A DNA stretch of 64,000 bases, from assembly GCA_018399495.1 (NCBI GenBank), contig JAGYOG010000003.1, positions 62,001 to 126,000 on the forward strand, in the 5' to 3' direction. Shown one piece after another: positions 10,001-20,594 of this stretch. Numbering within the stretch: position 1 is the stretch's first letter; every line of letters starts with the position of its first letter. Made by a program: the position numbers and the translations under genes. The notes below the pieces were generated by a model. It searched no databases. It had not been told where the DNA came from and saw only the letters and a program-made list of their open reading frames with translations. The DNA comes from Sphaerochaeta sp. Lineage in GTDB: Bacteria; Spirochaetota; Spirochaetia; Sphaerochaetales; Sphaerochaetaceae.

Positions 10001-12511
10001 TTGTTGAAACAATTGCTCGCTGTACAGCTACAGGAAAAAGATCTTTCTCTGGTGAGAAAGGTAGTGGGACGCATACGGGTGCTTGCAGCTGGAAACAGCG
10101 ATGAGGCTCTTCACTTGATGGAACAACATGCTTCCATCGATATGGTGTTGATCGATATTGAACACTCGTATCTACAGAGTTTTCAATTACTTCACACCTT
10201 GGTCTACAGATTCCAGCAAGAACCACTGAGAATCTTCGTTCTCGGTGAACAACAGTTGCTCCAACAGAAAAAGAAAGTGTTTGACCTAGATATCGTAACG
10301 ATCCTGAACAAACCCTTGCAAGAAACCCAGCTGAGAGAAGTTCTTGAAAGGGTGAATGTGAAACAGGACTCCGATTTAGAGCAGCAGAATTTAGAAGAGC
10401 AAGCACACCTGTTCAATTCAATATTCTACCAAGCGCCTATTGGCATTTCCATTTCTCATCGAGTTGACCTTGGCGTGGAACCGGGTAAAGAACGTTTCTA
10501 TGTTAATCCCATGTATGAAAAAATTACGGGTAGAAGCATGGAAGAGGTCCTTAGGATTGGATGGACAGCGATTACTCATCCTGATGATCTTCCTGGTGAG
10601 TTGGAATATTTCAAGCGTTTGAAGCGGGGTGAACTGGAACATTATAGTTTGGAAAAACGGTTCATCCGTCCCGATGGTTCCCTTGTCTGGGTTGAGATGA
10701 CAGTTGCGCCTCTACAATCAAGAGACAGCCGGCTCTTTGCTCATATCTGTCTCATAAAGGATATCTCAAAACGAAAGGAAGCTGAAAGTATGCTCGCTGA
10801 GAGTGAACGCAGTAAGTCTGCGTTGCTCTCCCACTTACCTGGAATGGCATACCGATGCCGCTTCGATGCCCACTGGAGTATGCTTTACGTCTCTGCTGGA
10901 TGCGAGGCATTGACTGGTTATTCCCCTGACCAGCTGATAAACAATCGTGATATTTCATACAACGACATTATTGTTATTTCTTATCGCCAGAAAATTATTA
11001 ACGAGTGCAAATGGGCAATCCATGAAAACAAGCCCTTTGTGCTTGAATACGAAATACTTACTGCCCAAGGAAAGCGAAAATGGGTTTGGGAGATGGGGCA
11101 AGCCGCCTTTACAGATGATAGTAATATTGAAGCTTTGGAAGGAATCATCCTTGACATCACTGACCGGAAACAGATGGAGCAGAACCTTGCCTATCGTGAT
11201 GCACACGATTTGTGGACCGGACTGTACAACCGACGATATCTTGAGCAGTTGTTACGTCAGGATATCAAAGCAAGGAAGCATGCAAAACGAGCGCTTATCT
11301 CGATCAACTTAGGTACCTTGAATGCAAAGAGCATCGCCTACGGCTATCAATACAGCCAGGACATCATGAAGAAGGTTGCAGAGGGACTGAGTATACTCTG
11401 TAACGACCTTGCAGTGTTAAGTATTACGCATGAGTACCGATTCGTGTTCTACCTTAGGTCCTACAATGAAAAACAAAATCTATTGATGCTTTGTAAGAAA
11501 ATTGAGAGTATCTTGGAGTATATTATATCTCTGGAAAGAATTCCCTATGGGTTGGGAGTTTTGGAGATCAATGACTCCATTCAAGAGAACATAGATCAAT
11601 TACTCAGAAATATCCTGGTAGCTTCTCAACGTTCCATTGTTCTCTATGACGGAGAGGCAGAAATCTGTTTATTTGATGAGAGCATGGAAACCGAGATTCA
11701 GCGGGAAGCGAACCTTACTGCTATTCTGTCGAGGATTGTATCGGGAAAGAACCATGACTGTTTGTTCCTGCAATACCAACCCATCATAGATATGCAAACC
11801 GGGCGCATCTGTGGTTTTGAGGCGTTAGCGAGAGTGAAGTGTAAAAATATGCAGGTAATCCCGCCTTTGCAATTCATCCCAATTGCAGAAAAGACAAAAC
11901 TCATCATTCCCCTGGGCGATATCATCATTCGACAGGCATTCCAGTTCTTGAAGCAGTTGGAAGAGCATCATGTGATGGACTGCACGGTCTCCATCAATAT
12001 TTCTGCCATCCAATTGATAAAAGAAGGGTTTGCTGAACACCTCATTCGTTTGATGCATTCAATGGATGTAAACCCTTCCTGTGTTTGCTTGGAGCTTACC
12101 GAATCCATTTTTGCCTCGAATTTCCAGGAGATCAACAAAGTTCTGAAGACCTTACGGGCTAAAGGTGTCAAGATATCGGTTGATGATTTTGGGACTGGCT
12201 TCTCCTCTCTTTCAAGGGAGCGGGAGCTCTATGTCGATGAATTGAAGATTGACAAGTCGTTCATCGATAAACTGCTTTTTCTCTCTGATGATCAGGCAAT
12301 CACCGGGGATATCATCTCCATGGCCCATAAGCTGGGGCACAGTGTAGTAACTGAAGGAATTGAATATCAGAGGCAGCTCGATTATCTGAAACGCAATAAC
12401 TGTGATAGAGCTCAAGGATTCTTATTCAGCAAACCGCTGGATGCGTCTGATGCCTTGGCCTTGGTTGCTCGCAAGGATATACTCCATCTATTTGAAAATC
12501 TGGTTAAGTAA
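10001..12511 (+). CDS. REC-like/PAS-PAS-degenerate GGDEF-EAL protein (c-di-GMP phosphodiesterase candidate)
   Basis: PAS/PAC repeats; GGDEF site replaced by HEYRF; EAL motifs GFEALARV, INISAIQL, LELTESIF, DDFGTGFSSL, KIDKSFID, EGIE retained; TTG start. Confidence 0.88.
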   Translation: MLKQLLAVQLQEKDLSLVRKVVGRIRVLAAGNSDEALHLMEQHASIDMVLIDIEHSYLQSFQLLHTLVYRFQQEPLRIFVLGEQQLLQQKKKVFDLDIVTILNKPLQETQLREVLERVNVKQDSDLEQQNLEEQAHLFNSIFYQAPIGISISHRVDLGVEPGKERFYVNPMYEKITGRSMEEVLRIGWTAITHPDDLPGELEYFKRLKRGELEHYSLEKRFIRPDGSLVWVEMTVAPLQSRDSRLFAHICLIKDISKRKEAESMLAESERSKSALLSHLPGMAYRCRFDAHWSMLYVSAGCEALTGYSPDQLINNRDISYNDIIVISYRQKIINECKWAIHENKPFVLEYEILTAQGKRKWVWEMGQAAFTDDSNIEALEGIILDITDRKQMEQNLAYRDAHDLWTGLYNRRYLEQLLRQDIKARKHAKRALISINLGTLNAKSIAYGYQYSQDIMKKVAEGLSILCNDLAVLSITHEYRFVFYLRSYNEKQNLLMLCKKIESILEYIISLERIPYGLGVLEINDSIQENIDQLLRNILVASQRSIVLYDGEAEICLFDESMETEIQREANLTAILSRIVSGKNHDCLFLQYQPIIDMQTGRICGFEALARVKCKNMQVIPPLQFIPIAEKTKLIIPLGDIIIRQAFQFLKQLEEHHVMDCTVSINISAIQLIKEGFAEHLIRLMHSMDVNPSCVCLELTESIFASNFQEINKVLKTLRAKGVKISVDDFGTGFSSLSRERELYVDELKIDKSFIDKLLFLSDDQAITGDIISMAHKLGHSVVTEGIEYQRQLDYLKRNNCDRAQGFLFSKPLDASDALALVARKDILHLFENLVK

Positions 12512-12676
12512 TACAAAAAGAGTGTCCTGTCCAATTGGAAGATACTGCTTACGTTAGTTCATCTTGCATATAAAACTTTATAATAAAATAAGTTGTTATT
12601 CTTCTTGACGTGGTATTCCAAGGGAGTATACTGTACCTAGGTTAGTACAAAAGCGAACAAACTAGGAGGGTTTTCC

Positions 12677-13831
12677 TTGTCTGAACCACGAAGATCACGA
12701 CTCATAAACTCCTCACGGATAATTCATCGTCTTTGGATAGAAGATCAACTCAGTCGCGCTGATCTTGCCGTACGGCTTGGACTTACCAAATCTTCCATTT
12801 CAAACATAGTCAATGATTTGATAGCGCTCGGAATTGTGACTGAGAATGAGGTACTTGAAGCGAGTCCAAAGGGGGGAAGGAGAGCAATAGGCCTGACTCT
12901 CAATAAAGCATACTTTCATGTTATAGGAATAGAGATTCGTTCTGATTCCTATACAGCACTTTCCATAGATCTGGAAGGCAAGGTGCTTTTCTCACAAACC
13001 AAGCCCAAAGGCTTCACTGCCAAGACATTCAAGGCTGAAGTATGTGATCTCATTGAATTCCTCTGCAAAGACCTTGAGGAGATGCAAAGACATCTATTGG
13101 GTATAGGTATTGGCTTCTCTGGAGTAATTGATGCAGAGAATCAAATAATCTACCGCTCTGTCTCTCTCGATTTCCAAGAACCTTTTGATTTTCAGAAGGA
13201 GATTGCTTCCCATTTTTCCTTTCCTGTCCTCTTGGAGAATGATGCCAACTGTGGAGCATGGGGAGAGGTGGTATTCCAGAGAAAACAAAAACTCAAGAAT
13301 TTTTTGTTTGTGCTAATCGAATTCTGGAAACGCTATGAAGTACAGGCTGCGTCCGCACAGCCTACCATTGGCTTGGGATTTGGCTTCGATGGAAAAATCT
13401 ATCGAGGGAGTAGCCGCCAGGCGGGTGAATTCAAGAGTGTCTGTAACCGAGACTCGGCTTCTTTACAACAAGTGCAGATTGCTCAAGGAGTTTCTGTGAG
13501 TGAAGATAGAGAAGCCTTACGCAATTATATCCAGGAAATATGCCAGAATTTGGCATTTCTTATCAATACATTGGATATCGGGCATGTATTCATCGGGGGA
13601 ACGATAGAACCTTTCGCCTCATTCATGCCTGAGATGCTCAAAAAAGAAATACGAGCAAACTCCCTGATCCAGAGCGACGGGAATTGCCAAATTCAGTTTT
13701 CATCATTAGGGTATGATGCCGTCTCTTTTGGTGCTGCTGCCCTGGTTCTCGATAAGGTACTGATGAATCTGGAGCCACTCAGTGAGAACACTGTCAAGCA
13801 AGCTGTTCCACTCTTTCACTTGTTGTCCTAA
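12677..13831 (+). CDS. ROK family transcriptional regulator (NagC/XylR-like)
   Basis: N-terminal wHTH LSRADLAVRLGLTKSSISNIVNDLI; ROK domain GIGFSGVID...LLENDANCGAWGE; TTG start. Confidence 0.85.
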   Translation: MSEPRRSRLINSSRIIHRLWIEDQLSRADLAVRLGLTKSSISNIVNDLIALGIVTENEVLEASPKGGRRAIGLTLNKAYFHVIGIEIRSDSYTALSIDLEGKVLFSQTKPKGFTAKTFKAEVCDLIEFLCKDLEEMQRHLLGIGIGFSGVIDAENQIIYRSVSLDFQEPFDFQKEIASHFSFPVLLENDANCGAWGEVVFQRKQKLKNFLFVLIEFWKRYEVQAASAQPTIGLGFGFDGKIYRGSSRQAGEFKSVCNRDSASLQQVQIAQGVSVSEDREALRNYIQEICQNLAFLINTLDIGHVFIGGTIEPFASFMPEMLKKEIRANSLIQSDGNCQIQFSSLGYDAVSFGAAALVLDKVLMNLEPLSENTVKQAVPLFHLLS

Positions 13832-13877
13832 CGGTAACATCCCCACTAGGGGGGTGAGAAAAAAATGGAGGTCCTGT

Positions 13878-15170
13878 ATGAAAATGAAACGATTGTTGAT
13901 TCTAGCATTCGTGTCTTTCTTGATTCCCTCCCTGCTCATTGCAGCAGGAACAAAGGAAGCGGCAGCGGATGGAGTGATTGAACTTTCTGTATATCACTAC
14001 CTCGATCAGACGGATAAGACTACTGCACCAAATTTCCAACATTTGGTGGATGTCTTTGAAGCCGCAAATCCTGATATCAAGCTCAGTTTTGAGTATGGAT
14101 ATGGGGAGTCCTTCCATGACAAGCTGCAGACCATGGCTATGAGTGGGCAGTTGCCCGATATAGTCTTACTGTATCCTGGGGAAAGAACCAGCCAGGTGTC
14201 TTCTGCTGGATTGGTGAAGGACCTTCGTCCGTATCTTTCTGGTCATGAACATGAATTTGCTGACATGGCAATGCAGGCCCAGGGAGACAATGGTGAAATT
14301 TGGGAACTGCCTGAGGATATCTCAATCACCTCGATCATGTACACAAACAACCGATTACTTGCAGAGCTTGGTTTGGATTATCCCAAGTCATATGAGGAAA
14401 TGCTTGCTCAAGGACCAGTGATTCGTAAAGCCGGTTTAATACCCATCTCTATCGCAAATAAGGATGCTTGGCCAATGCAGTCCTGTGTAGCAGGTATGTT
14501 GGTTGAGCGTGCTTGTGGAATGGAGTGGTGGGACAAGGCTCTTATCGGTGAAGCAAGCTATGACGATCCTGAGTTCGTGTATGCCATGGAGATTATCAAG
14601 GAACTGAACGATAAGCAGTTGTTCTCTCCTGGGACCAACCAACTTGCCTATGGGCAGGGACTGGATGATTTTGTCAATGAGCGTGCTGTATATCTCCTTG
14701 ATGGTGGTTGGACAGTAAACAGCATGGTCGGTGAGCTCACTGATGAGCAGAAGACATATATGAGTCTTGAATCATTCCCTGATATTCCCAACCAGAAAGG
14801 AAAGAGCCTCTCTGCTTCTGCAACAGCAGGACAAGGCTTTGGCATGAATGCAAAACTTAATGAGAAGGAAGCTGACGCAGCCTGGAAATGGATCTGGTTC
14901 TACTCTGGACCTGAAGGGTCTGCCATCCGCCAACAGTACGGTCGTCTCCCAGCCTATAATCTTGATGAACCAGAGGATGCAGATACCATGATCAAGAAAC
15001 TGATTGCATTCGCTGGAGAGGTCCCGATGGGGTATGTCATGGACTCAGTAATAGCAGCCGAACCAATTGGAACATTCAATATCAATCTTCAGAATATGAT
15101 GTTTGATACGATGAGCCCATTGGAAGTTGCACAGGACCTGGAGAGAATGGTCTCTTCTGTCGGTCGTTAG
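13878..15170 (+). CDS. Sugar ABC transporter substrate-binding protein (SBP family 1)
   Basis: Signal peptide; VFEAANPDIKLSFEYGYGESFHDKLQTMAMSGQLPDIVLLYPG. Confidence 0.9.
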   Translation: MKMKRLLILAFVSFLIPSLLIAAGTKEAAADGVIELSVYHYLDQTDKTTAPNFQHLVDVFEAANPDIKLSFEYGYGESFHDKLQTMAMSGQLPDIVLLYPGERTSQVSSAGLVKDLRPYLSGHEHEFADMAMQAQGDNGEIWELPEDISITSIMYTNNRLLAELGLDYPKSYEEMLAQGPVIRKAGLIPISIANKDAWPMQSCVAGMLVERACGMEWWDKALIGEASYDDPEFVYAMEIIKELNDKQLFSPGTNQLAYGQGLDDFVNERAVYLLDGGWTVNSMVGELTDEQKTYMSLESFPDIPNQKGKSLSASATAGQGFGMNAKLNEKEADAAWKWIWFYSGPEGSAIRQQYGRLPAYNLDEPEDADTMIKKLIAFAGEVPMGYVMDSVIAAEPIGTFNINLQNMMFDTMSPLEVAQDLERMVSSVGR

Positions 15171-15185
15171 TAGTTCATAGCGGCG

Positions 15186-15203
15186 CTTCCCCTTCGGGGG
15201 AAG
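15186..15203 (+). terminator. Hairpin with UUCG loop followed by T-rich tail between SBP and permease genes
   Basis: CTTCCCC-TTCG-GGGGAAG then GGCTGTTTTTC. Confidence 0.7.
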
Positions 15204-15228
15204 GGCTGTTTTTCAAAGGTGAGATCCC

Positions 15229-16116
15229 ATGACGTATGCACAACAAAAACATATGAGTTACTGGATTCTGGTGCTACCAGGAATTTTGGTGTTTGCTTCA
15301 ATCATCATATTCCCCGTGCTCTTCAGTTTCTCTCTGAGTTTTACCACCTGGAATGGGTATGGAATGCCAACATTTGCGGGGTTGGAAAACTATCGGACAA
15401 TTATCTCTGACTCTGTGTTCCAGCATTCACTGAGAAACAATCTTCTCATTGTTGTTATTTCAGTCTTTGGTCAGATCCCGTTAGGGTTTCTTCTGGCATA
15501 CCTACTCCATAGAAGAATGGTTCGTCACGGTTCGTTTTATCAGACGATGATCTTTCTGCCCATCACCATATCTCCGGTCGTGGTTGCGCTACTGTGGAAC
15601 CAGATATTCTCATCGTCGGGAATGGTTGTAGCTTTGGTTCGTTCGATTACTGACAATCCGCAATATGTAATTAGGATTTTTGAGAACCAGCAGCTTGCCA
15701 TCGTTCCTATTCTTTTCGTGTTGCTGTGGATGCATACCGGAACATATATGATCATCTATTATGCAAATTTGCAGAAAATGACACCTTCGGTTCTGGAAGC
15801 AGCCCAGATAGACGGTGCAAGTGAAAAGCAAATGTTGATGCGTATTATTCTTCCCTCAATGGTTGGAACCATAGCCACCACTGCAATCTTTGCTATTTCA
15901 GGTAGCTTGAAGGCTTTCGATTTGATCTATGCCATGACAGGCGGAGGTCCCGCACATTTTACAGAAGTGATAGCAATCTACATGTATGTGAATACCTTCA
16001 AGTATTATAAGTATGGGTTTGGCAGCGCTGCTTCCATAATCATCGTTTTGCTCGCCGTTGGCTTGATTCTGCTGTTGCAATATTTCAGCCGAAGACTCGA
16101 GAGACGGTTCGAATAG
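15229..16116 (+). CDS. Sugar ABC transporter permease (MalF-like)
   Basis: EAAQIDGASEKQMLMRIILPSM EAA loop. Confidence 0.92.
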   Translation: MTYAQQKHMSYWILVLPGILVFASIIIFPVLFSFSLSFTTWNGYGMPTFAGLENYRTIISDSVFQHSLRNNLLIVVISVFGQIPLGFLLAYLLHRRMVRHGSFYQTMIFLPITISPVVVALLWNQIFSSSGMVVALVRSITDNPQYVIRIFENQQLAIVPILFVLLWMHTGTYMIIYYANLQKMTPSVLEAAQIDGASEKQMLMRIILPSMVGTIATTAIFAISGSLKAFDLIYAMTGGGPAHFTEVIAIYMYVNTFKYYKYGFGSAASIIIVLLAVGLILLLQYFSRRLERRFE

Positions 16117-16125
16117 GGGAGCAAC

Positions 16126-16956
16126 ATGAAAAAATCAGTGACGATTGGAAAAATTCTGGCATACATACTCATGATTACATTCACATTGCTGACGGTGGTA
16201 CCCCTTGTGTGGATGATTCTTAGCTCTTTCAAGCCGCATGCCTTGATCGTTCGCCAGCCTTTGGCTCCACCGTTTACCTTCTACGTAGAGAACTTCATCC
16301 TCTCTTGGGTACAGGGCCATTTGGGAATCTATTTCCTCAACAGTATTGTGTACTCCTTGAGTGCGACCTTTGTAACGGTGATACTTGCCATGAGTAGTGG
16401 TTATGCACTTTCAAAGTTCCACTACCGCTCTGGCCGAATTATCTATGGGCTCTACACCCTAGGATTGCTCATTACGGTACATTCAGTCATTGTTCCCCTT
16501 TTCATCATGGAAACCAAGTTGGGTATTTCCAATACACGGCTGGGAGTAATTCTGCCCTATATCGCCTTTGGTCTTCCCTTTCAGGTGTTTCTTGCCACCA
16601 CCTATGTGAAAGGTATCCCTGACTCAATGCAGGAGTCAGCCATCATTGATGGGGCAACCTTTTTGGAAGTGTTCGTAAAAATTATCATACCAGTGGCGAC
16701 ACCTATCCTGTCGACCATGTTCATCTATACGTTTTTAGGAAATTGGAATGAGTTTGTCTTGGTCCTGACCCTGACCAGCGATATGATGATCCGTTCCCTC
16801 CCTGTTGGAATCAACAGCTTTGCAGGAGGGATGAGTCGGGATTATGGGTTGCAATTTGCGGCTTTGGTTATTGGTACGGTACCCATGATCATTTTTTACA
16901 TGATTTTCAAAGATAAGATTGCCCAGGGATTCGCTGCTGGGTCCTTAAAGGAATAG
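16126..16956 (+). CDS. Sugar ABC transporter permease (MalG-like)
   Basis: ESAIIDGATFLEVFVKIIIPVATPIL EAA loop. Confidence 0.92.
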   Translation: MKKSVTIGKILAYILMITFTLLTVVPLVWMILSSFKPHALIVRQPLAPPFTFYVENFILSWVQGHLGIYFLNSIVYSLSATFVTVILAMSSGYALSKFHYRSGRIIYGLYTLGLLITVHSVIVPLFIMETKLGISNTRLGVILPYIAFGLPFQVFLATTYVKGIPDSMQESAIIDGATFLEVFVKIIIPVATPILSTMFIYTFLGNWNEFVLVLTLTSDMMIRSLPVGINSFAGGMSRDYGLQFAALVIGTVPMIIFYMIFKDKIAQGFAAGSLKE

Positions 16957-16966
16957 TGTTGCACGT

Positions 16967-18471
16967 ATGAATTATCAGAAATTTCTTCTTCCCTATCCAT
17001 CAGACGGAATAATGCTTCTGAAAGGAACCTTTGTTTTCTCAGAACTCCTCACCATTGCATTTCAGGATTCCTGTTTCCCAGAGCGTGCACAATTTCTGCG
17101 GGAGTACCTGGGGAAAGTACTGGGTATGGAGGTGATTCTTGCCGGTGAAATGGATAATCCTGACTTGCTTATCATCGAGAGGAAAGATCTGCTTGACGAG
17201 GAAGGATATCTGCTGGAGGTAAGAGAGACGGGGTGTATATTAGCCTCTAGTTCACAAAGGGGAATTTTCACTGGTCTCCAGACATTTATCCAACTGAAAA
17301 AGTCCAACAATACACTTCGTTGTTGCAAGATTTCCGATTTCCCAGCGCTCTCCTGGAGAGGGCTTATGTTGGATGTTGCCCGTTCTTTCTGTCCATTGGA
17401 AGAGCTACTGACAATCATTGATACCATGGCTCTGTATAAATTGAATGTCTTGCACTGGCATATAAGTGATGATCAAGGATGGAGATTTCCTGTGGATGGA
17501 TACCCTGCTCTGGTGAGCGAGAAACGTGGATACTATTCGAGAGAGGAAATCAACTATGTGGTAGCCTATGCAGAGGAAAGGAATATCATGGTAGTTCCTG
17601 AGGTAGATATGCCTGGGCATATGATTGCTGCCCTGAGTGCTTACCCTCATCTGAGCTGCACAGGGGGACCTTTTACGATTCCAATAGGGGAGGGAATATT
17701 CCAGGATATTCTTTGTGTGGGGAAAGCAGAGACCATCACTTTCGCCAAAGAGGTGGTCGACACCCTATGCACGCTTTTTCCTGTCACCCTATATCCATCT
17801 TGGGGGTGATGAGATTCCTTTGGATCGTTGGGTAACCTGTCCTAACTGCCAACATCGCATGCGGGAGTTGGGATACAAGGATGAGAAATCATTGCTTGGT
17901 TGGTTCTGCAATGAGATTGCTACCATGCAGAGAGAAAGGCAAACTAACAATCTTCTGGAGCGATTACATTGATGCTTCGTATGATCCGTCAATAATCACG
18001 CAAGTATGGAATCCGCTTCTTGGAAAACATAAGAGAAACCATAGCGGCCACCAGGTAATAAAGAGTGATTACTTCCATTCCTATCTCGATATGTCCTATG
18101 CTTTGGTCCCTCTCTCCAGGGTGTATCGATATGGCAAAAGAGTACAAAAGGATAGGAAGCAGAATAAAAGAGTATTGGGTGCGGAGTTGTTGCTGTGGAC
18201 AGAGTACCTAGACACGTTGGAGAAGCGGGAAGCTCATCTCTACCCGCGTCTCTTGGCTGGGGCAGAGTCTTTTTGGACAAAGGATTCTTCACTCAAGTAT
18301 AGTCGATTCAAACGAATATTAGAGTATGTCATGAATCAGATTTTGGATAGACGTGGCAACCTGAGTGATTCCTCTTCATGGGACCCCCCGTTTCTGGGGC
18401 AACTAAAAGAACGAAGAGCAAGAAAAAAACGGGTCACTATAAACAGCAAGGAAGCTGGAATTTCACTGTAA
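16967..18471 (+). pseudogene. Glycoside hydrolase family 20 (beta-N-acetylhexosaminidase-like) interrupted by two frameshifts
   Basis: Frame 2 ORF (16967-17809, LNVLHWHISDDQGWRF), then frame 3 (SPYIHLGGDEIPLDRWVTCPNC), then frame 1 (KGKLTIFWSDYIDASYDPS) give one GH20-like protein; shifts near 17775-17783 (TTTTT) and about 17930-17940 (GAAAGG). Confidence 0.8.
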
Positions 18472-18474
18472 TCC

Positions 18475-19212
18475 TCAATAGATCCAACGTTTCTTGATGT
18501 TATGGGTACTCACTAAAAACAATCCTACAGCATACAACAGGAGTATCGCGAAACTCACAATCCTATTGATAGAAGCTTGGTGGTTTACAGAGAATTTCAA
18601 GATATCTGCACCATAGGTAAGCGGGAATAAATAGGAGAGAGGCCGTAGGACACGTGGAAGTTGCTCCAAAGGAATGAACAATCCACAGAGAAAGACCATA
18701 GGAAATCTGAAAAAGTTCGAAAACGTTTGGGCTTCAAATACCTCATTCACCGATACGGCAATGAACAATCCAAGGAAGGTGGATGTAACTGCAATCAAAA
18801 CCACCCCCGAGAAAAGTAAAGTCCATTGGATGCCCCCCAGATCAACAAAAAATGATGCAAACAGGACTGGAATGAATGCGTTGATAATCCCAAAAATGAT
18901 AGCTCCCGTTGTTTTTGCAAGCATAAGGAGATTTAGGCTGATAGGGGAAAGAAGTAACCGTTCAAATGAACGGCTCTTTCTCTCAAATGTAATAGTCACA
19001 GAGAGCATGGAGGTGGTGCCAAAAAGGATTGACAGTGCCATGACACCAGGAAGAATGGCCTTGATATCAACATCACTGCCACTACGCAAGAAAAACATAA
19101 GGGTCCAAGAGATTGGGAAAATAATGCCCCAGCTTAAGTTTGGTGGTTTCAGATAGTAGTTCTGCATATCTTTCTTGAGGATGTTTCCATATGCCATTAA
19201 CCTGTAATTCAT
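18475..19212 (-). CDS. ABC-2 type transporter permease
   Basis: Multi-TM; LSWGIIFPISWTLMFFLR, FERLLLSPIS. Confidence 0.85.
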   Translation of the reverse strand: MNYRLMAYGNILKKDMQNYYLKPPNLSWGIIFPISWTLMFFLRSGSDVDIKAILPGVMALSILFGTTSMLSVTITFERKSRSFERLLLSPISLNLLMLAKTTGAIIFGIINAFIPVLFASFFVDLGGIQWTLLFSGVVLIAVTSTFLGLFIAVSVNEVFEAQTFSNFFRFPMVFLCGLFIPLEQLPRVLRPLSYLFPLTYGADILKFSVNHQASINRIVSFAILLLYAVGLFLVSTHNIKKRWIY

Positions 19213-20171
19213 TTTTTTCCCTCCTTTTCTTTCTTGAGACGATCAATCTCAACTCCGGTAATATGTACGAAAACCTCCTCAAGTGAAGGATGTACCAATT
19301 TGGCTTCTAGCACTTTGCTGTTATGGGAAGTCAAGAATTCCATATACGGCATGAGCTCAATGGGACGTCCTGAGCTGATTCGGATGGTTTGGTCAGAAAT
19401 TCTTGGAACCTGAATTTGGTTGAATGATTGCAAGAATTCTTGAATTACACCTTCATCAAGGTGTTCCACCTTGAACTCTACAATGTGTTCTCTCTGTGCT
19501 TCCTGAAGCAACGATTGGGTTTCTTCAACCTTGATAATCCTTCCCTCTACGATGAATCCTATACGGTCGCACAAGCGCTCTGCATCCTCGATGTAGTGTG
19601 TTGTGAGAAAAATGGTTGTTCCCTGGTTGTTGAGAGATCGGATCATGGTGCGGATCTGACGTGCACTCTCCACATCAATTCCAGTTGTAGGTTCATCAAG
19701 GAAAAGTATCGTTGGATTATGGATAATGCCGGCTGCTATGGTAAGTTTTCGCTTCATGCCCTTTGAGTAAGCCTTAAATGGACGTGACCCTGTATCGTCG
19801 AGAGTGAACTGCTTGAGCAACTGTCGAGCACGTTTTTCTCGTTCTTGCTTTTTGATTCCGTACAACGAAGCACAGAAAACAAGATTCTCATACCCACTCA
19901 TATCGTCATAGAGGTTGCTCTCATCAGGGACAATGCCAATGATACGTTGTACTTTCTTTATCTCTCTGATACCGTCATGTCCTGCAATTTGAATCGTGCC
20001 AGCGGTTGGCCTTGCCAAGCCGGTAAGCATATTAATGGTGGTAGTTTTTCCAGCACCGTTGGGACCAAGGAATCCAAATACTTCATCCTGTTCAACAAAG
20101 AAATCGATTCCTTTGACCGCTTTAAAATCACCGAAATGCTTCTGTAATTGTGTTACTTCAATAATGTGCAT
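19209..20171 (-). CDS. ABC transporter ATP-binding protein (drug-exporter type)
   Basis: GPNGAGKTTTINMLTGL, YSKGMKRKL, LFLDEPTTGIDVE. Confidence 0.9.
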   Translation of the reverse strand: MHIIEVTQLQKHFGDFKAVKGIDFFVEQDEVFGFLGPNGAGKTTTINMLTGLARPTAGTIQIAGHDGIREIKKVQRIIGIVPDESNLYDDMSGYENLVFCASLYGIKKQEREKRARQLLKQFTLDDTGSRPFKAYSKGMKRKLTIAAGIIHNPTILFLDEPTTGIDVESARQIRTMIRSLNNQGTTIFLTTHYIEDAERLCDRIGFIVEGRIIKVEETQSLLQEAQREHIVEFKVEHLDEGVIQEFLQSFNQIQVPRISDQTIRISSGRPIELMPYMEFLTSHNSKVLEAKLVHPSLEEVFVHITGVEIDRLKKEKEGKK

Positions 20172-20182
20172 TCTATGCTCCC

Positions 20183-20503
20183 TTACTGACATGTATGATG
20201 CTTTATGTCCCCATGCATGCAGGCTTTTCCCTGAGGGGGTGTTGCTGCCAATGCATAACAGACTTCTCCTAATTGTGAGACGACATCTCTGTCTACCAGA
20301 TAGTGGGTGTAATATCCACGTTTTTCTGGCTTTACAATCCCAGCAAGCATTAGAATTTTTAAGTGCTGGGAAACTGCAGATTCACTAATCTGCAACTCTC
20401 TAGCGAGAGCTGTGCCACAGTATTCATGCTGCAACAAGAGAAAAAAGATTGAGAAACGGGTGGAATCTCCCAAAGCTTTAAATAGCTTGACATACTGTTC
20501 CAC
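20183..20503 (-). CDS. ArsR family transcriptional regulator
   Basis: FKALGDSTRFSIFFLLLQHEYCGTALARELQISESAVSQHLKILMLAGIV. Confidence 0.88.
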   Translation of the reverse strand: MEQYVKLFKALGDSTRFSIFFLLLQHEYCGTALARELQISESAVSQHLKILMLAGIVKPEKRGYYTHYLVDRDVVSQLGEVCYALAATPPQGKACMHGDIKHHTCQ

Positions 20504-20594
20504 ATATAGCTCCCTAAATCAATTAAGTAACCACTGAATTAAATCCTAGACACGTCTGTTTGATCTGTCAATCCTTTATGCATGGGAAGAGCTC

